This document shows, one piece after another, positions 12,701-27,700 of a stretch of DNA of 60,000 nucleotides. Origin of the DNA: Tubulanus polymorphus (Eukaryota > Nemertea > Palaeonemertea > Tubulaniformes > Tubulanidae); assembly GCF_964204645.1 (NCBI RefSeq), contig NC_134030.1:22513210-22573209 (forward strand), in the 5' to 3' direction. The notes beneath the pieces are model-generated. The model had not been told where the DNA came from, ran no database searches, and saw nothing but the letters and a program-made list of their open reading frames with translations. Within the stretch, counting starts at the first letter, position 1. Every line of letters starts with the position of its first letter. Position numbers and translations under genes: made by a program.

Positions 12701-15700
12701 GGAACCGAATTTCCAATTATGTACTTCGATTTAGAAAAAAAAAAATTCTGTTAACTCGACCGCCGATCAAACAACTATATTTGTACTTCGATTTCCGATT
12801 TTTTGTAAACTCGACCGCCGATCACACATCTCCCGTACTTCCATTTCCGATTTCAAAATCAAACCCCCTGTTTCGCTCCGGACAGGTGTGGTGGGTCTGT
12901 AAGGGACACTCAATCAAAAAATCAAACAAAATTTACCAGCCAAATAAATAACAGGGACAATCCCTATTTTAAGATCAATAAACTGCAACGGATAAAAACT
13001 AACAAGAAATTTAGAGAAAACAGCAATAGATATATGACAAAGGACCACGGTCATGTTTAAGTATATTTTTTACGTTTGGATTATTTCGAAGCAACCTTTA
13101 TAAAGAACTTTAAATGGCAACCTCCGTCCGGCTGAAAAGCTCAACCTATAAAAAGGGCATTCTGAAATTTGAAAAATCTGCTTTTTGCAGCAATTTCCAA
13201 GCAATTCAAGTCCCGACGCAAAGTGCTTTCTAGCAAATTAATTGCATTGAGAAGTTTCCAGGCAATAAAGACAAAATCTTGCATTTTTTTGTTAAAAAAT
13301 CATCTACCTCGGCTTGTAAAAATGTGCCCTTTTCTACTTTGGGTATGACAAAAAAATATATGAAAAAATGGCGCGAGATTTTCGCGACGCTAGCACGTGC
13401 CCGGCTCGAGCTTGATATATTATACATTATAGTATCTTACCATCGCTGGCCGATCTTCGCTGCTGTTTATCGATGATTGCTTTTTTTCTTTCCCTGGAAC
13501 TATCGAGTCCTTTCAACATGAGCACCGTCGCGTTAATAGTCTCGTTCATTTTACTCATCATCGTCTGAAATGACGCACGATTAATTAGCTAATTACGTAA
13601 TCAATTAACCGAATAGACAAATGAACTATCGATAATTAGATGATTGATTAACTAATTAAGGTATATTTATTACTCTAAGCCTTAAGATTTAACCCACATT
13701 TACTGCGAAAATGAAATAGCCAATGAAACTATAGTGAAACTATCCACACTTAATTAGATAATTGATTTAAGTAATTAAACGCTATTCAAATCAGCTCAAG
13801 TTAATTAAATATTCAATTAACTAATTAATGGAATCAGTCAATTTAACGTACTTGTATCGAATCCTTATTGCCGTCCTCGACAGCCTGTAAAGCGCCCTCT
13901 ACGTGTTCGGTGAGATGTATTTGAGTGACTAGATAAACGATTTCGGTGACGTGGTCTAAAGTCCACGACTGTCCGGTCACTTTACTATCGATTTTGATGT
14001 CCGGCATTTTCGGCATCGATTTCTCCTTCTTCGAGTTGGTCGTTGAAGATTTTTCCGCTGTTAGAAATAAGACAGAATTGAAGGGTAGATCAATGATTTT
14101 GATTTTAACGCGTGAAATTCTTTGGTCAGAGGAATGTGATTGCAATTAAAATCATTTATCTTATTATGACGCCCTTTGTCCTGGTCTCAATTTCAAGAAA
14201 ATGTTTTTTTTTTCATAAGTAGCTTTATTAACCAAAGAACAATTTTACGGTAATAAAATATGCTTAAGTTTTTTTAAAAGACATTATTAGCGATAGTATA
14301 CAGCATTTCAAGCTTCATTCATTGTATTGTATCAAGCTTAGACTAGTCTAACAATGAGCTAAGACCGGTGTAAAAAATGAGGTAAGACTGGGCTGGTACA
14401 AATGGGCTTAGACTGGTCTCGAAAATGAGTTACCGTAAGACTGGTCTAAAAAATGAGCTTAGACTGGGTCTAAAAATGAGGTAAGACTTGTCTAAAAATA
14501 AACTAAGACTGGTAAAAAAAATGAGCTTAGACTGGGTCTAAAAATGAGGTAAGACTGGTCTAAAAAATGAGCTTAGACTGAGTGTAAAAATGAGGTAAGA
14601 CTGGGTCTAAAAAAATGAGCTTAGACTGGGTCTTAAAATGAGGTAAGACTGGGTCTAAAAAAATGAGCTTAGACTGGGTCTAAAAATGAGGTATGACTGG
14701 GTCTAAAGAATGAGCTTAGACTGGGTCTTAAAATGAGGTAAGACTGGGTCTAAAAATGAGGTAAGACTGGTCTTACAAATGGCCTGCGACTGGTCTTGAA
14801 AATGAGTTAAAACAGGTCGCGCAATTTAGCTTCTAAATCTTAGCCTCGACTGTGAAATCGGTTTTGCGTATTGTGCAATATGAATCGTGTGACGAATCGA
14901 TCAGGAATCGTAGTGAATCGCGGTGTAGCAGGTGTTCGTTAGATAGAGATGGTTTCAGTGATTATTGATTGATTGATGGACAGTAAATGGATTGTAATGA
15001 TTGAGCGAGCGTTGAGTGTACGTGCAGTCTGACTAAACCACAGCACACAGCACCGCGACACAGATCAAACCAGGTAAGACAATACGCTAGACACCTTCAA
15101 ATACCACCAGGCAGATTCTTCAAATATCGGGTAAACGCAGATTTTAATATATTCATTTATATCTTCAGATATCAAGGGAAAAATTTATGAATAATTCATT
15201 TCAACGCATTAATGAAATATGTTGAATATCTTTAGATATGGACAAAGTATATTACATATCTTACATTATCTCATATAGACCGAAAGGGGAACAATTCAAA
15301 GTATATTTAGATATCACGGGAAAAACCTTTCTCATTATTTGGATGATTGACTGAATGATTTTCAAATAAATGAGCTGAACAGATTCAACCTCGTCTTTTA
15401 ACTATTTCACATTTCTTTTCTAGATCCAGTTGCACAAAAGTCGATTAAGTTTTTACTCTACATTGTTAAATCTGTTTGTTTCAAACTACATCCCGATAAC
15501 AACGCAATCTGCGCTATTTAGAAATTACAGAAATTATCACTTCACTAAATTGATACAGGGCGAACTGGATCGATAGACCACACCATCATCTGGTAGTTAC
15601 ATTAATTAGGCTAATTAGTCTCGTCAATACAAACGTAATGAGTCTAATTAACCCGACGAGCCTGTAATCACAACACAGCTGAATTAGCCCTTCATTTCCA

Positions 15701-18700
15701 CCGACTAGATCAGATAAAATCACAAAATAACTTATAACATTTCTTATCATTATTTCAAGATCAAAATGATAAATATTCTAAATGGACATTCGTGGTCTGC
15801 TACTAGCAAATAACTAAATCAAATAATTATTATTACCAACATCTATTGTCATGATCAATATAATGATTATCACTATCATAATCTATTGTTTTCAATAATG
15901 ATAAATTACGATAAATCAAAGTGACTTATTAATTATCATAATTAATTACTATTCATCATTTATGATCATTTATTTTTTTTTTTGTCACCTGAATTCAATC
16001 GGTGATAAAATAGATACGATCTTCTAAAATCAAAGAATAAATTCACTTATCGAGAATCCAAATGAAGAAGCGATGAATTTTATATGAAATTTTCTCTCGT
16101 GTTGCTAGGCAATGGGTTCTATCGTTACGGACGCATTGTTGTGAAGGGGGACGATGATTTTCATCGGTCCCGGAGCGTTCCGTTTGCCGGTTACCGCTCA
16201 GTCGAATAGGAATAAACAAATACCGCTCGAGAATGAATCAGGTAAACGTTTCAATTAAACCAATTAAATAAACCTTACTTAAGAGTAGCGAAGTTAATTG
16301 AACTAATTTGCACATTCGAAAAAAATTGAACTTTTGAACATCATCTGGGAATAACTACTTGAACTGAGGCTAGATAAAATATTCACTTGTAATTAATTCA
16401 CCTTCAATTGAAATGATGGCATCTAATTTGGGTTATTTGATCAAACGGTAATTAATCTTTGTGAACTAATCAAATTGTAACCCATCTTAGACTAATTAAT
16501 CTAATTTTCCTAACCGAACCAATCTCTGATTAAAAAAAAAAGAATTTTCGTTTTCCAGACATGGATTTGAACCAGGTCGAGGAGGAAGGCACGGACAAAC
16601 TGAATACGGAGGATGCTTGTATACTCCGCAATCTGAGCGAACTACCCGACCGGGAACAGCGGGCGTCTTCGCAGAGCTCGTTAGAAATGGCCGACATTCT
16701 AATCGAAATCGACGAACGCCGACGAAAACCACCGCCGGGAATTTATGTAAAAAAGAAATCGCCGAACGACGCAAAGTTTAAGTCGAGTCGAAAGAAGTTG
16801 TTGATCGCGAGTTCGATTCAGCTGATCGCCGGGATTATCTCGTTGTTACTCGCGTGTTTCTGGCTCGCCGCCAACCCGTCGAGCGTCCACGCCGAGAAGG
16901 GTCTCTTATTCGCCGGTTTCGCCGTTTTAACAACGGCCGCCGTATCCGGTATCCGAGGCAACCGCATCGCGCTGATCCGCTGCGCCATTTTCGCCGTTTT
17001 ATCCATCGTCGTCGCGGCCGCCGCATTTTTACAAAATCTTATCGGAATCTACGCCGGCGACACCTATCGAGAAATCCCGGCAGCGTGCTCTCGGCTCGAT
17101 TGTCTCGATCATAAAATCACCGTGTTCGATTCGCGACGTGCTGCCCTCTATTATACGGCGGTGGTAACGTTTTTCGTGGGGTTTTTCGTCGCCACCGCGC
17201 AACTCTCGGTCTGCGTTTTAATTTTGACGTCGCAGGAAAATGATCACGATCAAATATTTATAGTAAATAACAGTTTGAATAACACAGCCGCCCGTTCGGA
17301 CGCTCAAACTCAAACATGAACCAATTTTTCTATTTTCGTATTCTAAGTTTCTAAAAGTTGAAGGTTGATTTCAAACGCTTAAAGTGTTTCGTTTAGTTAG
17401 ACCTGTTCCACTTTTTATTTTTGATATTTCAATTTTTAGTTTACATTTTTTATTCTAAACTGTTTGAAAATTATTTTACGTTTACGTTCTTTTTAATGTT
17501 TCTGAGCAGTTAACTTAAAATTGTTCCATTTTTAATTTTCTCATTCTAACTTCTAAAAGTGGTATTTAATACTTCTCTAATAGATTAATCCATTCTATCT
17601 TAAAAGTATATTAGATTGTTTCATTCAAAGATGAACAAATTATATTTATTTCATTTCTACACAAAACTAATAACTTTAATGAAAATTAAGCCCCATTTCA
17701 ATTTTCTTTTATTAAATTTCTTAAGCGGTTTCATGTTTTTTTTTCTTATATCTGAGTAGTTATTCTTTTGTTTCATCCAATTCGGCCTGATATCAATAAT
17801 GGTAAATAATGATAATGATAATCAATTACCAATTATTGCGCGTTATTTAAGAAGAGCAACTATTCAAGATTGTTTCAAATTTTCAGTGTATACTTGGCTC
17901 TAAACCCGAGGGTCGTCCAGTTCTTAAGTTGCAAGTCAAATTCAACTTTACAAGAGTTAAAAACTAACAAGAAGAACCAAAAATTCATCTTTTTAAAATA
18001 TCTTTCTATGTATTAGACCCAGTTCCACAGGTGTTCATCGTGATTTCATTAAAATGGAAACTAACTTCCAAGTGTAGAACTGGATCCCACAAGAGATGTT
18101 CGAAAAATTCCAGGGCTGGCGTTGGTACACTTTGTGACTATCATAGATGTCAATTAGTAACACTAAACCAACTGGATCCAGTTCCACAGTCGTGACTTAA
18201 GATTTGACTCCGAGTTAAAACATCGAAAATGAACTATTCTTAACTCAGAGTTAGCATTAACTCACAACTGCAGAACTGGGCCCTGTTCCACAGTCATGGC
18301 TTAGACTTAAGACCAATTTAAGACCATCTTAGTTCTATAACCAATCCAACAATTCAAGACTAGTCTCAAAAGTTAGGACCATTTTTGGACTTAAGTCTCA
18401 ACTGAGGAACCAGCCCCTGGACCCTGGATCCTAATAGTTTATTTCAAATTTAATTCAGTAATTGAGTTAGTTTAAATAGTACATTTAGTTTTTATGCAAT
18501 GAGCTAGGGGCGGCGATGTGACGAGAGAATGCAGCAGTCTGTAAGGGGCGGTAGAATTCAGTCTCGTGTTGTTATTTATAGAATTGAATCGAAATGTCAC
18601 GTATCAATAATAACTTTGATACATACACAACAAAGATACAGCAGACACGGAGCTGCAATAACAGGGTGTGGTCACCAGTAACCTGGGAATATACGTGCTT

Positions 18701-21700
18701 ATCACATCTATCAACTGTGCATCAAACTGATCTGTTCCGCTCTTCTGGATAAATAAACTGGATTCTAATTGTGGATTTGTAACATCAGAACAGCAGGATT
18801 TATACGCAATAACCAAAGGTAAAAATTGAGCTGATTTTGTCTCGTTTTTCAATGTTTTGCGTTCATTGGAAAAATGAAGTCAACGAATACAAAGTAAATG
18901 AACTACAAATTCTGAGACCTAACTTGAAACAAGGCTCTGGGCTCATACTGGTTAGATTGGCTATATATGGGTCATATGGTTAGATTATAAGACCAAGCCT
19001 AAGTCGATGTTTGTTCTATGACCAGTCAAACTTGAGATTCTTATATCAAAAGGGATATATTTTCACTAAGTATGATAAAACTCATAATTTTGATTTAATC
19101 TGCTTTGATTTATGTTGAACAATCAAAAATTCCATAATTCATTCATTCTATTTCTAAACTGTATAATTTCACTTATATTATACATATATAATTTATAAAT
19201 CCCATATGAAAAGCCTGAATTTTGAATGGGGCCCTAAATTATCTGTTTACAACTGGCAGTATATAGTAGTGTATGACACCTGATCACTGCTCACTCACTG
19301 AGGTCACATGACCACCACTGACCAATCACTGGCCAGCTACTAGGGTTAGCCAATCACAGAAACCCTAGCAGACTAGTAGGTCACCTTGGGAACTAAGGTT
19401 AGCCAATCACAGAAACCCTAGCATACCACTTATGTCACCAACTGGCTGACCAATCAGAGACGAGGACTTAGGGTTAGATTACAGCCAATCAGTTACCCTA
19501 GGGTTAGCCAATCACAGACACCCTAGCAGACCAGTTCATGTTGACCCAGAGGCCAGGTATAACAGGCCAGCTGAGAGTCCAATGATATTCTAAATAGATA
19601 TCTACAGCCAGTCTATTTTCATGGATCTATAGCTGATCTAACAGCTTATGTAGGGAAACCTGTTGAAATGACCGCTTGGTTTTATAGCCAATCTCCACAA
19701 CGTGTTTCAGAGTTGCACCCACCCAACTCGTTTTCAGATTCACCCCTCTGAAAATCAGCCACTCTGTATAAAATATCTGCTGCCTTTATCTGACTAAATA
19801 TTGTATCAATGCTGATACATGGAATATATTGAGCTAATGTGACAAATAGTATACCAAAATAAAGCATACATTTTTCGAAATCGCAAACCTTGCTAGCTAC
19901 TTGGGCAGTCATGATGTCATACAATGAATGCAGCACCTTTAACATTCCAGCATATGGAGAACACTGGATCTTACAGCCCACTTCTTCAGGCCGGTCTAAA
20001 GATCTAAGCCCACTTCTTCTGGCCGGTCTAAAGATCTAAGCCCACTTCTTCAGGGAGGGCTAAAGATCTAAGCCCACTTCTTCAGGCCGGTCTAAAGATC
20101 TAAGCCCACTTCTTCAGGGAGGGCTAAAGATCTAAGCCCACTTCTTCAGGCCGGTCTAAAGATCTAAGCCCACTTCTTCAGGGAGGGCTAAAGATCTAAG
20201 CCCACTTCTTCAGGCCGGTCTAAAGATCTAAGCCCACTTCTTCAGGGAGGGCTAAAGATCTAAGCCCACTTCTTCAGGCCGGTCTAAAGATCTAAGCCCA
20301 CTTCTTCAGGCCGGTCTAAAGATCTAAGCCCACTTCTTCAGGGCGGTCTAAAGATCTAAGCCCACTTCTTCAGGGAGGGCTAAAGATCTAAGCCCACTTC
20401 TTCAGGCCGGTCTAAAGATCTAAGCCCACTTCTTCTGGCCGGTCTAAAGATCTAAGCCCACTTCTTCTGGCCGGTCTAAAGATCTAAGCTCACTTCTTCA
20501 GGCCGGTCTAAAGATCTAAGCCCACTTCTTCAGGCCGGTCTAAAGATCTAAGCCCGTCTAAAGATCTAAGCCCACTTCTTCAGGCCCGTCTAAAGATCAA
20601 AGCCCATTTCTTCAGATCTAAGCACATTTCTTCAGGCCGGTCTAAAGATCTAAACCCCCTTCTTCTGGCCGGTCTAAAGATCTAAACCCACTTCTTCTGG
20701 CCGGTCTAAAGATCTAAGCTCACTTCTTCAGGCCCGTCTAAAGATCTAAGCCCACTTCTTCAGGCCCGTCTAAAGATCTAAGCCCACTTCTTCAGGCCGG
20801 TCCAAAGATCTAAGTCCTCTCAAGAAATGAAGCTATGAAGTGAAATTTCCAATAATGATTAATAATTCTATGATAATGTTGTTATATTTAACAGTGATGA
20901 CACATGGACAGTGATTTATACACAACAGACCAGCACAGTCTGTACCCGCGTATACCCAGAATTCCTGAACATGACCTGAACGACCTCGACCTTCAAAGAC
21001 AACCACCGCAGCAGACGACTCCGACGATGACTCCGACGATTAGTCAAATCCCGATGCCGAACGAACCGCAAAGCGAAGTCCCGCCCGGTTTCCATCTTTT
21101 AGCCGCGTTGCAACAACAACAACAACAACAACGACAAACAAACAATTCGGGATTCTCAACAATGAACGTTGCCGGGCAACCGAGTTATGATTCACAGGCA
21201 GATGGAGCAGTGAAACGCTTCTCGAAAGCGAACGCAATTTTGGGCGCATTTCAGATCGTTAACGGGCTGTTTTTTATCGGCGCCGGTTTAACGTGGTTAC
21301 TATACTGGATTACGCCGTTGAACTTCTCCGTTTCAACCATCGTGGGCGGAGTTGTTATGCTAATTACCGGTAGTCTAGGCGTCGGTGGTCGCCGCGGTTA
21401 CAAGCGTTCGGTACTAGTAACGTGCGTGATATTCTGCGTATTTTCCGGCTTGGCGTCCGCCGGTTTGTTCACGTATAATTTCCTGTATTTCATCGCGTCT
21501 TATTGTTTTAGACGTTTCCTCAACCACGCGCCCCTCACTGGTATGACCTCGCCGTGCGTGGTTTATTTCGTCGGGTTGGTGCTCGCCGGCGTCGAGTTCA
21601 TAGTCGCCGTCGTTCAGGCCGGATACTGCAGTCACCAGGCGTGCTCCACCGCTAACAAACCGCAACAACCGATTTACAACTATTTCTATGTAACCAACGG

Positions 21701-24700
21701 CGCCGAACAGATCATACCATCGGCGCCCTCTAGCGACGGTACGGTACCGCCACCTGCCTATAGCACGTATGATAGGCGTTGAACGATTAACCCTTTTCTG
21801 CCTAATCCTACATTTACTGCGCAAATCATTATTGCACCTACTACAACTAATGATTTCTTGAAAACTCCTTCAAAATGGAAAATCAAACTCCTTTAATTCG
21901 AGCAAATGCCCGAAACTCTTTGAGAACTCCTTAACCCTTTCAGTGCGTCTACACCGCAGTGAGGTGTATAGATCGGTGATGAATTTTGCTAGTACACCGC
22001 ACTGCAGTGTATTGATGTTATTAGTAATTAGTCTTATCTCTATTAAAGATGGCAGCACCTGTCAGACATAGTGAAATATCAGTAACTAATGATACACTCC
22101 GCCGCAGTGTAGACGCACTATAGTGGTATTCCCGTTATTCAACACACTAGGGTGGAATTTCTCAAAGTTTTCAAATCATCTCCAGCACTATAAGGTGTTA
22201 ATGAGTCAGCACTGAAAGGGTTAAATCTTTAAAAACAGATATTCAGAAATGTTTGTCTAGTTCGTAGTTGTAGAGTCAACTATCCCTAAATCAGTAGAGT
22301 TGGGACTTACTGAATTATGAACCAAGTTTAGCTAGTGTAAAGACTAATAATGGCTTATAAAACCACCAGACTACTGAGATAAATAGTACTGATGAGTCGT
22401 ACTGTAATTGACTCTCATCAAAATTTGAAATTTTCTCCTTTAAAACTCCGTACACAGAGGAACGACTGATCTGTAGGTACCCGGTATGCATTAGAAATCT
22501 AGTTGGTCATTCTGTAAAAACAGCTGTTAAAACAATTTGAATTGAACACCTTTCTGCGTAGCCCCACTTACTGGGCCAACCTTATTCGACCAAATATTCA
22601 ATTTCACTTTTTGTCTTTCTGACGGAAGCTTTTCAATTAGTTAAACCTCAATTACTGATTCAATCCGTTTTTACCTCAAGCCACCATTACTGGGTAAACC
22701 CTGCTTTCCACTAGCATGAGCCCTAATATAACTTATCAATTACTGTCGTAACGGCTTATCAAAACTCTAGGCTCCACTTGGGAACCTTTCTCTAAAATCC
22801 TGTTAATTGTTTTTCCTGTTTAAAACTCGATTTTTCTGTAGTTAAATGGTTTTCACACATGAAAATTATGTGCTTTCTAGATCACTAGACGCCAAGGGCT
22901 AACTCGTGCTTAGTCAACTAATTTGTTTATCATCTAAAAGTTTGTGTTAATCTAATTAGAAATATTCCGTAGTTGATTCTATCACGATCAGAGGTGACCT
23001 CTGTATGCCTGAATTTGTTAAATAAATACAAAGCTTAAGATTAAGATTGTACCTTACCCCCAGCGGTATGTACTATTTGAAGTTGTATATTTTTTGAAAG
23101 GTTGTATTTGCTGTGATATATTATGTGACACTACTCTCTGTAGACGTTGATTTATTTCTTTTATCGTCGTTTTTAAATTAGAATTTATAAATATTTGCTC
23201 CGTATGAAAATTGTTACACGTTCAACACAAATCAAAATAAAAGATTTTATTCGTTTAAATGAATGGAGCGTTATTCGATGATTCTAAGCGCAACCATTTT
23301 CCGAGTTGGCGAGGGGAACCCAGAGAGACAAGGGGCCGCTCGTAGATAATTGGAAGGCTGAGATCAGACGAAAAGGCATCTCTAGTTTGAAGAAATACAT
23401 CCTGACAGATGCGATTTCCGAGGGGATGAGCATCTAATTTGCAACGATCTGTTCCGACGTAAAAGGGCAACCTCAACGAAAAGGCAGGTACCAGTCCATC
23501 GAAACCACACCCAACATCTGACCAAGTACAATCATTTGAGGACTAACATTTAAGTTTAACATTTGCAGGTATTTACTCAGACACCTAAATATCTGCAGGT
23601 ATTTACCCAGTTGCGAGTCAGACAACTAGTTCCAACAGTTGTAAGAGTTTGATTTACCTTTATCTTTCATTAAACTTCCCCTTCGACTTTCTGCAAAATA
23701 AAATAGACAAAATATGTATAGAATTGTGACAAATTCTAATGTGATTTGCCCCTTTATTTCCTGAATCTCAACTTCTGGTAATAGGGGTGACCGAAACACT
23801 GATGATATATTCTCAAAAGGTTTTTCAAATGGACAATAAACGAAACCAACAAAATGATCATATATAGATTTGTATATAATCGATTGTGGGTTTCGCTAAT
23901 AGGGGTATCCCTAAAATCTTAATGCAAGCGGTTTAAAACTTGTTGACGAACAGTTCTTGTGTGAAGAGAGGAGGAAATTGAATTCAATTTAATTTAATCA
24001 ACTTTCTGCAACAACTATTCCGGGCAAAATGTTTAACTGTGCACACATACTGTTCGCAATGGGAGACAACAAATGCCAATTTAAGAGATAGAAAAGAGTT
24101 CGCTGTAGAAAGGTTCTCTTACTTGAGAATTAAGAATATTTTGCATATTGTGGAAAACCACTGTGGGAAGTTTTACTGATGACGAAAATGATGAATACCT
24201 CTTGATGATTTATCTTTGCCGGTGATAGTGACTCTACGCACTCCGGCGCTGTGGATCTCGCGATGGATCTGACGCGGTTTCTCCAGTCCCATCGCCGTGG
24301 CAAGCTGGTATTGTAACGCCGTCTTAATCGAGCCGATTAAATCGGGAAGCCACGATTCAACTTGACCGTCGCAAATCAAAGCCTGTATAAAATAAACGCA
24401 CGAAACTTTTATACTCTTATTTTCTCATGAAAACTTAAATCTCTACACTCTCAAGTTGTCGTTAGACAAATGAAGGTTTATGAAAGCTGGTCGAAAATAG
24501 CTATAGATAGAAGTACAAATGTAGTATGGATGGATGGAGGAATTAATGAATGAATGAATGAATGAATGAATGCTTTATTCTCCCTAATAACAAATAATTG
24601 ATATACGCACTTAAATACAATTCAAGAAAAGGACATCTCCAAGCCGGGGCCTGTACCATAAGGGGAGATGCCCTGTAGTAAACATGGTCTTGAAAGGGTT

Positions 24701-27700
24701 AGACTTTATTGATAGGTTCAGGTGACAAATTCAGGTTTTTGAACGGAGAAGAGCCTAGTCTCTTACATAGGGGCAGTATGCAAATCAAAAGATCTAAAAG
24801 AGTCATAGTTTCATAACAATATGAATTCAAAATTACCAAATTTTACCCAAGTTTTTTACTAGTGATTTTTCTATTCTGCCAGATACCATCATACTAGACG
24901 GGCGTCAACATTATACTGATGACTGGTTGTTGAAGGTGATTTTAAAGAAAAATCGCTGAAGAAAGTGGTCCTAGGGCAATTGCTATTTCAGAACTATGCT
25001 GAATGGTGTAAAATTAATTTCCCAAAGTAAATGAAAATCTATCAGATAATTCCTGATATTTTCAAACAGCGAAATGTGATTTTGAAATACTGAAGTTTTT
25101 CCTGATTTTACCGGTACTGTAGAAAGCTGTACAGAATAACGAGAGAAATCCCACAATAACGAAGCCAAGATTGAAAAATTCTATATCAGAATGATTATAT
25201 TTTTGAGGAGCGACATCTAACAACTGTTGGCCATCATCAAGCGTACTGGAACGTACTCAGTACGCCTGATGATGGCTAACAGTTGTTAGCCGAAACATCG
25301 CACCTCAAATACAATCATTCCGATATAGAATTTTTCAATCTTGGCTTCGTTATTGTGGGATTTCTCTCGTCATCATCATACACGGATATTGTGTATCTTC
25401 TCGTCTAGCTGTACAGAATAACCTCTTTAGAAGTAAGCAAATAAATATCATCTATAAAAGTTGTAAGTAGGCTCGGAACTTACGTCAACAAATGATAGTT
25501 TTTCGCCAAGTGCGCAGAGTATTCCGTTTATACTGAACACCGACTTATCGCCCTCTTCGATAATCTCATACGATAAACCACCGATATTCTCAAACAGTTT
25601 ATTGATATATCGATTCATTTGACCGATGTCGTAACCTACAAATGAATACAGTCAGAAACAAACATCAGTCAGAAATTAATCAGAATTATCAGGTCATTTA
25701 GCGCTTTTTTCAAACATAGTCATTTTCTTTATTAAGATATAAAATCTTACAAATATCCGTTTAACCCTTTCAGTGCTGACTAATTAATACCCTACAATGC
25801 TGAAGATAATTTAAAAATTTTGAAAAATTCCACCCTAGTGTTTTGAATAACGGGAATACCACTAATGCGTCAACACAGTAGCGCGATGTATCGTTAGTTA
25901 CTAGTATTTCACTGTTTGACAGGTGCTGCCATTTTTCAAAAGAGATAATTACTAATTACATCAATACATCGTAGTGCAGTGTACTAGCAACATCTATCAC
26001 TAATTTATACACCGCACTGCGGTGTAGACGCACTGAAAGGGTTAAATAATGAATAAAGTATTTTTCATACTATGAAAATTTCGAATTCGAAATAACCGAT
26101 TAATTCAGTGCGTTTATTACCGTTGCAGACGATATGCAGCACGTCTTCTAAAGACAGGAAATAGAAACGTGGAAATTTCTGCCGACGTCTCTCCAGATGA
26201 TTCAACAGTGACTTGCGACAATTCTCCAACACGGCATCCATTCGTTCCAAAATATGCGAGATATCTAAACACGGAAATAATATCATAGTTTACAGTCAAA
26301 AAACCCTAGAGTCATTCGCATGGTTTTTGGCTCTAAGTTGACTCTCGCAGTCATTTTTCAAACTTTGGCAGACTTAACTGTTGAACTAGGTCTAGCATTC
26401 AGTACCACTTAAATTTTGATTTTAAGGTTTCAAAACATTGGAATTTAACTAATTTTTACTCTTAACCAGGGCTAGGTTTCATAGATGTGGAAACAAAATA
26501 ATCCCTGGGAATATTTTGAAATTTGTCAGTTGAAACCATGGTTTCTCATTGTTAGTATGGTGGTTGTCTTGTCACCCAGATAGAGGATTTACCCCTAGGG
26601 ATAACTTTGATACTCAGTCTATGAAACCGGTCTCAGATTGAGGATTTACCCCTAGGGATAACTTTGATACTCAGTCTATGAAACCGGTCTCAGATTGAGG
26701 ATTTACCCCTAGGGATAACTTTGATACTCAGTCCATGAAACCAGGCCCAGGAATAAAACAAGAAAACTGGATGCGAAGATTAAACATTTTTCATTTATCA
26801 CTCAATAAAAAGAATGAATGAATGAATTATTTTTGACATATTATTTTTTCAGGCAGACTCACTCTTTCTCTGGCAACATTGTAAAATGTTCGGATTTTTC
26901 TCCGTTGCTTTCATCAGTAACTGGAAATCGCGGTTCACCGTCAAGAACTTGTTGTAGTCGTGAGAGAGGGTCGCTCTAACATCCGTACCGGAATAAACCT
27001 GTAATACAGAAACTATACAATGAGACAATCAATTGTGACTTATGAAATTTTAGAGTTGGCAGACGATTTAAAAATGTTCCTAGGTTAATGCTTGGGAGAG
27101 CTTTGATTTTGGATACAAGCCCTCAGGTTGGGTTAAAAAAAAAGTTTAAAGAACCCTTGAATGAATTAAATTTCTACATTGATGCGGTTCATTATCAATG
27201 GAATTCTGAGTTAATCATATCATTTTTTGTGAAAATCTGTAAAACCAGTTGCCGAGCTGAAGTTGAACTGGGTTCAGTTTCAACCTGAAAGAGTACCCGG
27301 TTACGATTTCTTCATGAATTCTGTTTATCTTACATCAATTTGAGTCGATCATCAACTGAACTCTTGATTTTCATGAATTCACATATAACACACGCACCTC
27401 TTGTAGTTCGAGCCATTTTTCCTGCACTGATAACCAGATCGTCAACACAGCTTCGATCGTCTGCAGACGTTTTTGCCATTTAACGACCTCGTCGAGGAAA
27501 GACCCGGCCGCGCTGCTCGTCTGCATCGCTTGAAGCATCATCTGATGACTTTCCAGTAATTCGAATATCGCGTCCGTGTTATTCAACAGATATAAACCAC
27601 CTTCCGTTTCATTCTACCAAATAATCAATAATCATTATTCATTACTAGGAAAACATTACAGTGAAACTCTGATAGTCTTTTGTAGTTGTGACGATCATGA

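Noticed and set aside
12927-13476. Frames around the KKYMKKW segment next to dynein exon 36
   Set aside because: Antisense overlap of a real dynein exon and intron; no independent gene signals.
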